Of a stretch of DNA of 27,580 nucleotides, positions 23,703 through 27,580 are shown in pieces. The translations under genes and the position numbers were made by a program. The notes under the pieces were generated by a model. That model saw nothing but the letters and a program-made list of their open reading frames with translations, had not been told where the DNA came from and made no database searches. The stretch comes from Salinimicrobium sp049687495 (GTDB lineage Bacteria > Bacteroidota > Bacteroidia > Flavobacteriales > Flavobacteriaceae). The first letter of the stretch is position 1. The number at the start of each line of letters is the position of its first letter. The DNA lies in the NCBI GenBank assembly GCA_049687495.1, contig JBAVJB010000018.1, forward strand, positions 1 to 27,580, read 5' to 3'.

Positions 23703-25991
23703 ATGACAAAAGAAAGAAAATTATGGGTCACCTTTCTCCTGGTGATCTCAGTTTCATTTGCCGTCCTTGGCTATTACGGATTTGAGATCTATCAAAAAGC
23801 GCCGCCGCGGCCCATGAAAGTGGTCACCACAGATGGTGAGCTCATCTTCAAAGGTCAGGATATTCTTGACGGGCAAAACGTATGGCAAAGTATAGGAGGC
23901 CAGGAAGTAGGTTCCATCTGGGGCCACGGTGCATATACCGCCCCCGATTGGACCGCAGACTGGCTGCACCGCGAGTCGATGTTCATGCTCAACCACTGGG
24001 CCAACGAAGACTATAACACCGGTTATAGCGAGTTGAATGGGGAGAAACAGGCCCTTTTGGAAAGGCGGCTGCAGGATGAGCTTAGGAAAAATACTTATGA
24101 TGAGGAGACAAACACCATTACCATCTCTCCTCTTCGTGCCCGTGCTGTTGAAAATCTCCATGAATACTACAAAGGGCTATTCATGGATGAAGCCGCACTT
24201 GACGAGATAAGGGCAAACTATGCGATCCCAAAAAATGCTATTAAAGATGAGGCTCGCATGCGTCAAATGAGCAGCTTCTTCTTCTGGGCAACCTGGGCAA
24301 CCGTAACCGAAAGGCCTGGCAGCGAAGTTTCATACACCCATAACTGGCCACCGGAGGAATTGGTGGGCAACAAACCAACGGGAGATTTGATCATCTGGAC
24401 CGGGTTCAGTATAATTTTATTGCTGTTCGGGATTGGGATCATGGTTTTCTACCATGCCAGGATGAAGCATGACGAGGAAATTGATCTTCCGGTAAGTGAC
24501 CCATTGATGAGACAAACTATCACTCCTTCTATGAGAGCAGTGAAGAAATACCTGTGGGTAGTCAGCCTGCTTATTCTTGTACAGGTGACTTTTGGAGTGA
24601 TTACCGCCCATTACGGCGTGGAGGGCGATGCTTTTTACGGCTTTGACCTTGCCAAAATAATGCCTTATTCCATTACAAGAACATGGCACGTGCAACTGGG
24701 AATCCTCTGGATCGCCACCGCCTGGCTGGCAACCGGATTATATATCGCACCCGCAGTTTCGGGCCGCGATCCAAAGTTCCAGACGCTGGGCGTGAACTTT
24801 TTGTTCATCTGTTTACTTATTATAGTTGCGGGTTCTATGGCCGGGCAATGGATGGGGGTGATGCAAAAACTTGGTTTGGCAGAGAATTTCTGGTTCGGTC
24901 ACCAGGGTTATGAATATGTGGACCTCGGCCGTTTCTGGCAGATCTTCCTGCTGGTGGGACTCTTCCTTTGGCTGGCATTAATGGTAAGGCCGCTTATCCC
25001 GGTGCTTAAAAAGAAAACTTCAGAAAGGAATCTGCTGCTCATGTTCCTGGTTTCTTCCGCAGCGATCGCCCTGTTTTACGCAGCCGGCTTGATGTGGGGA
25101 AGACAAACCAACCTTGCCATTGCCGAATACTGGCGCTGGTGGGTGGTGCACCTTTGGGTAGAAGGCTTCTTTGAAGTGTTTGCTACCGTGGTAGGGGCAT
25201 TCCTGTTCGTAAGACTGGGACTCCTAAGGACAAAAACAGCTACTTTAAGCGTGCTGCTGGCGACCGTGATATTTCTTTCAGGAGGGATCCTGGGGACTTT
25301 TCATCACCTCTACTTCAGCGGAACTCCCACTGCTGTCATGGCACTTGGAGCGACCTTTAGCGCCCTGGAAGTTGTACCCTTGATCCTCATCGGGTTTGAA
25401 GCCTATGAGAACTATAAAATTAGTAAAGCGACAAAATGGATCAGGGACTATAAATGGCCAATCTACTGTCTGGTAGCTGTGGCATTCTGGAACTTTCTTG
25501 GTGCCGGGATCTTCGGATTTGTGATCAATCCTCCAATCGCACTCTACTACATGCAAGGCCTTAACACCACTGCCGTTCACGCACATACTGCACTCTTTGG
25601 AGTCTACGGAATGCTGGGCATTGGCCTTATGATGTTCGTGCTTAGAAGCATGTATCGCGTACAGGTGTGGAACGAAAAACTGCTGAAGTTTTCCTTCTGG
25701 TCAATAAACATCGGGCTACTCCTGATGGTCGTTCTCAGTGTTCTGCCAATCGGTTTATTGCAAACCGTGGCCAGTGTGAACGAAGGCATGTGGTATGCCC
25801 GCTCTGCCGAATTTATGCAGCAACCGGGAATGGATACGCTGCGCTGGCTAAGGGTCATCGGTGACACCATCTTTGCCATTGGCCTTGTCTCCTTTGTTTG
25901 GTTCGTCTTCTCGCTGGACAGCAAGAAAAAACTTGCTCCCATGCAGGAAGAAGTTCCCCAAGAAGAACCCGTACTCGAAGAAGTTGAATAA
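23703..25991 (+). CDS. norB: Quinol-dependent nitric oxide reductase (qNOR)
   Basis: Single-subunit membrane enzyme reducing two NO to N2O with electrons from quinol (also named NorZ). The 762 residues fit the fused form: TM1 (about 8-28), a periplasmic cytochrome c-like domain (about 30-225) without any CxxCH, then about 12 helices of the NorB core. Ligands seen are H329 for heme b (TRTWHVQLG), H483 and E487 (HLWVEGFFE, E491 also kept), H534-H535 for FeB (GTFHHLYFSG), and H626/H628 (HAHTALFG) for heme b3 and heme b. The HPEVY-type Tyr of oxygen reductases is absent, as expected for a NOR. The short acidic C-terminal tail is probably disordered. With ric upstream, this is a nitric oxide defence or denitrification unit; nitrite reductase is not in the window. 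Confidence 0.96.
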   Translation: MTKERKLWVTFLLVISVSFAVLGYYGFEIYQKAPPRPMKVVTTDGELIFKGQDILDGQNVWQSIGGQEVGSIWGHGAYTAPDWTADWLHRESMFMLNHWANEDYNTGYSELNGEKQALLERRLQDELRKNTYDEETNTITISPLRARAVENLHEYYKGLFMDEAALDEIRANYAIPKNAIKDEARMRQMSSFFFWATWATVTERPGSEVSYTHNWPPEELVGNKPTGDLIIWTGFSIILLLFGIGIMVFYHARMKHDEEIDLPVSDPLMRQTITPSMRAVKKYLWVVSLLILVQVTFGVITAHYGVEGDAFYGFDLAKIMPYSITRTWHVQLGILWIATAWLATGLYIAPAVSGRDPKFQTLGVNFLFICLLIIVAGSMAGQWMGVMQKLGLAENFWFGHQGYEYVDLGRFWQIFLLVGLFLWLALMVRPLIPVLKKKTSERNLLLMFLVSSAAIALFYAAGLMWGRQTNLAIAEYWRWWVVHLWVEGFFEVFATVVGAFLFVRLGLLRTKTATLSVLLATVIFLSGGILGTFHHLYFSGTPTAVMALGATFSALEVVPLILIGFEAYENYKISKATKWIRDYKWPIYCLVAVAFWNFLGAGIFGFVINPPIALYYMQGLNTTAVHAHTALFGVYGMLGIGLMMFVLRSMYRVQVWNEKLLKFSFWSINIGLLLMVVLSVLPIGLLQTVASVNEGMWYARSAEFMQQPGMDTLRWLRVIGDTIFAIGLVSFVWFVFSLDSKKKLAPMQEEVPQEEPVLEEVE

Positions 25992-26010
25992 AAATTGAGA
26001 AGTTGATGTA

Positions 26011-26052
26011 AAGCTGCCCAAAAATGTCATTTTTGGGCAGCTTTTATTTTTG
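26011..26052 (+). terminator. Strong intrinsic terminator after qNOR
   Basis: The 15-bp perfect stem AAGCTGCCCAAAAAT (26,011-26,025) / ATTTTTGGGCAGCTT (26,029-26,043), with a 3-nt loop, is followed by TTATTTTTGG. It is the longest perfect stem in the window and closes the ric-qNOR unit. Confidence 0.92.
26045..26052 (+). promoter_or_regulatory. Possible -7 element of the 12-TM protein gene
   Basis: TATTTTTG is a full TAnnTTTG match, but it overlaps the T-tail of the qNOR terminator, so the match may be a by-product. It lies 50 nt before the ATG at 26,102. Confidence 0.35.
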
Positions 26053-26101
26053 GCAGTTGTTTCTGCAGATCAAGCTCTTCCAAAATTCCTATTTTTAGCA
26101 C

Positions 26102-27316
26102 ATGATCAATTTGAGAAGACATACCAATATCGCCCTTGGTTATTTCTTGCTGGTGGCGCTGCTGGGGCTGTTCCTTAGGCTGTTTTTTGTAGTGCAAATT
26201 CCCGCGAATTTTCGCTACGTGGTCCACGGGCACTCCCATATCGCGCTTTTGGGCTGGGTTTATATTGCGCTAACGACGCTCATCTACAAAATGTACCTTT
26301 CCGAAGGGAAAAATGCCGCGGTCTACCGGCGCATCTTCTGGTTTACCCAGCTTACGCTGCTGGGCATGCTCTTCACCTTTCCTTTTACGGGGTACGCGAT
26401 GCTGTCCATCACATTTTCCACGCTTTTCCTTTTTGCATCTTATTTGATGGCCTGGTTTGTTCTCAAAAAGACGCCGCAGGAACATCGAACCCGAAATTCT
26501 TTCAAATGCATCAAAGCTTCATTGTGGTACCTGGTGATCTCCAGTATCGGCCCCTGGGCTGTGGGCGGCGTGATGGCTACCTTGGGCAAGACCTCTATCT
26601 GGTACAAGATGTCCATCTATTTTTACCTGCATTTTCAATACAATGCCTGGTTCATCTTTGGCCTCTGCGGAATTCTGCTTTACTTTTTAGAGCAAAGAAA
26701 TCTTACCCCTCAAAAAAGGCATTTTGGGGCCTTCTTTAATCTGCTGAATGCGGCGGTAATTCTCAGCTTTTTCCTTTCGGTACTTTGGGTGGAACCGCAT
26801 TGGATCTTTTATGTACTTGCCGGCCTGGGCGCAGTGCTGCAGCTCTTTGCCTTCGGAAAATTCTATCTCCTGCTGAAGCCGTTGTGGAAAGAGGAACGCC
26901 TGCCGTTTACACCTTTTCAGCAGTTCCTCCTGAAGATCGTTGTAATCCTGCTCTGTGGAAAGATCCTGCTGCAACTGCTCTCCGGGATTCCGTTTTTTGC
27001 CAGCCTGGCCTTCACCTTCCCCGATCTGGTCATAGGTTACCTGCACTGGACCTTCCTTGGCGTGGTAAGCATCAGCCTTTTCGTCTTCTTGGAAGTCGCA
27101 GGTCTTTACCGTATTTCAAAGCCTGTTTTCTGGGTCTACTTTGGCGCCTTTTGCCTTACCGAAGCCCTCATCTTCTTCAAAGGAACAGCAGCCTGGCTGG
27201 AACTTCCGCTTTTTCTTGATTACTTCAAACTACTGGCGGCAGCGAGCAGCTTCTTTGGGATCTCCATCTTCATCTTTCTCGTTAAAAATCTCTTAACAAA
27301 GAAGAAGGAATCCTAA
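26102..27316 (+). CDS. Twelve-TM membrane protein with heme-copper-oxidase-like histidines, function unknown
   Basis: A 404-residue, very hydrophobic protein with about 12 predicted helices and short loops. Histidines sit inside helices: H42, H44, H46 in HGHSHIALLGW at the start of TM2, H177 in YLHFQYNAWF in about TM6, and H315 in GYLHWTFLG in about TM10. In heme-copper oxidases and NorB, heme and metal ligands lie in TM2, TM6, TM7 and TM10. The TM7 His pair is not seen here; H233 (EPHW) is near TM8. I read this as a divergent NorB/CcoN-like or NnrS-like heme protein, but no sure family name follows from sequence alone. It lies 110 bp after qNOR, and a role in NO metabolism is inferred only from place and fold. 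Confidence 0.75.
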   Translation: MINLRRHTNIALGYFLLVALLGLFLRLFFVVQIPANFRYVVHGHSHIALLGWVYIALTTLIYKMYLSEGKNAAVYRRIFWFTQLTLLGMLFTFPFTGYAMLSITFSTLFLFASYLMAWFVLKKTPQEHRTRNSFKCIKASLWYLVISSIGPWAVGGVMATLGKTSIWYKMSIYFYLHFQYNAWFIFGLCGILLYFLEQRNLTPQKRHFGAFFNLLNAAVILSFFLSVLWVEPHWIFYVLAGLGAVLQLFAFGKFYLLLKPLWKEERLPFTPFQQFLLKIVVILLCGKILLQLLSGIPFFASLAFTFPDLVIGYLHWTFLGVVSISLFVFLEVAGLYRISKPVFWVYFGAFCLTEALIFFKGTAAWLELPLFLDYFKLLAAASSFFGISIFIFLVKNLLTKKKES

Positions 27317-27371
27317 AACTTTTCGAATTAGTGAACTGTTAACTCGATCCAAGCCTTTTAAGAGCTAACTT

Positions 27372-27580
27372 ATGGATATGAGATTTTCAGTGACATTTTA
27401 TATTGCTATAACTACTATTCTTTTAGTGGCGGTTGCCGTCATGGTCTTTTACGAATTCTCCTTTAGCGCTGTCTTCTATACGGTTGTTGCCGGTCAAGCC
27501 TGGTGGCTGCTCACGGTTTATAAGGTTTTATCTGACAAATATTCGACAGACAAAACCTTTGATGACTGGTACGAAGACTA
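27372..27580 (+). CDS. Small membrane protein, 3' end at window edge
   Basis: An open frame from ATG 27,372 (second in-frame ATG at 27,378) through the last base, 69 full codons plus TA, which may be the first two bases of a stop. It reads MDMRFSVTFYIAITTILLV, a TM helix (about 6-28), a second hydrophobic segment (33-50, FSAVFYTVVAGQAWWLLTVY) and a charged tail ending KTFDDWYED. It is not recognised as a named family. It follows the 12-TM gene by 55 bp without a terminator or clear -7 element, so co-transcription is likely. Confidence 0.65.
   Translation, partial: MDMRFSVTFYIAITTILLVAVAVMVFYEFSFSAVFYTVVAGQAWWLLTVYKVLSDKYSTDKTFDDWYED

Overview
The window reads as chromosomal DNA of a marine-type member of the Bacteroidota, most likely Flavobacteriaceae. 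The reasons are: a linked alternative complex III (ACIII) and aa3 oxidase operon of Bacteroidota architecture; nine matches to the Bacteroidota -7 promoter element TAnnTTTG placed just upstream of genes; scarcity of strong Shine-Dalgarno sequences; and the gene order rimP-nusA-infB / SPOR protein / act-cox / ruvB, which I recall from flavobacterial genomes. No IS element, phage gene, CRISPR array, tRNA or rRNA was seen.

Left part (1-12,734, all minus strand): a truncated ruvB lies downstream of a long respiratory operon, actA-actB-actC-actD-actE-actF-coxB-ctaD. It encodes a quinol:cytochrome c oxidoreductase (ACIII) plus subunits II and I of an aa3-type oxidase. Together they would form the quinol-to-oxygen branch, probably as a supercomplex. 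Oxidase subunit III and assembly factors are not in this window. ActA carries an extra fused class I cytochrome c domain (six CxxCH in all), and ActC carries a C-terminal helix-hairpin-helix-like extension.

Middle (12,735-18,000): a small secreted SPOR-domain protein converges on the rimP-nusA-infB translation/transcription operon through a shared bidirectional terminator. The short rimP leader contains a terminator-shaped hairpin right before the start codon, a candidate site for NusA-dependent autoregulation.

Right part (18,000-27,580, all plus strand): a stress and nitric oxide module. It holds a tandem UspA protein, a small membrane protein, and a soluble PAS histidine kinase that overlaps by 4 bp an unusual response regulator in which a receiver domain is fused to a Crp/Fnr sensor and HTH. 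These are followed by a second Usp, a RIC/YtfE di-iron repair protein, a quinol-type nitric oxide reductase (qNOR), a 12-TM protein with histidines in heme-copper-oxidase-like places, and the start of a small membrane protein.

The most interesting signal is regulatory. Two Crp/Fnr-type palindromes (TGA-N6-TCA) lie in front of the second usp and of ric, each centred exactly 29.5 nt before the first base of a TAnnTTTG-type -7 element. That is a class II activator position, and the HTH of the neighbouring REC-Crp protein keeps the Glu and Arg that read TGA half-sites. I infer a kinase / REC-Crp regulon for nitric oxide or low-oxygen stress. The upstream usp (18,095) lacks such a site.
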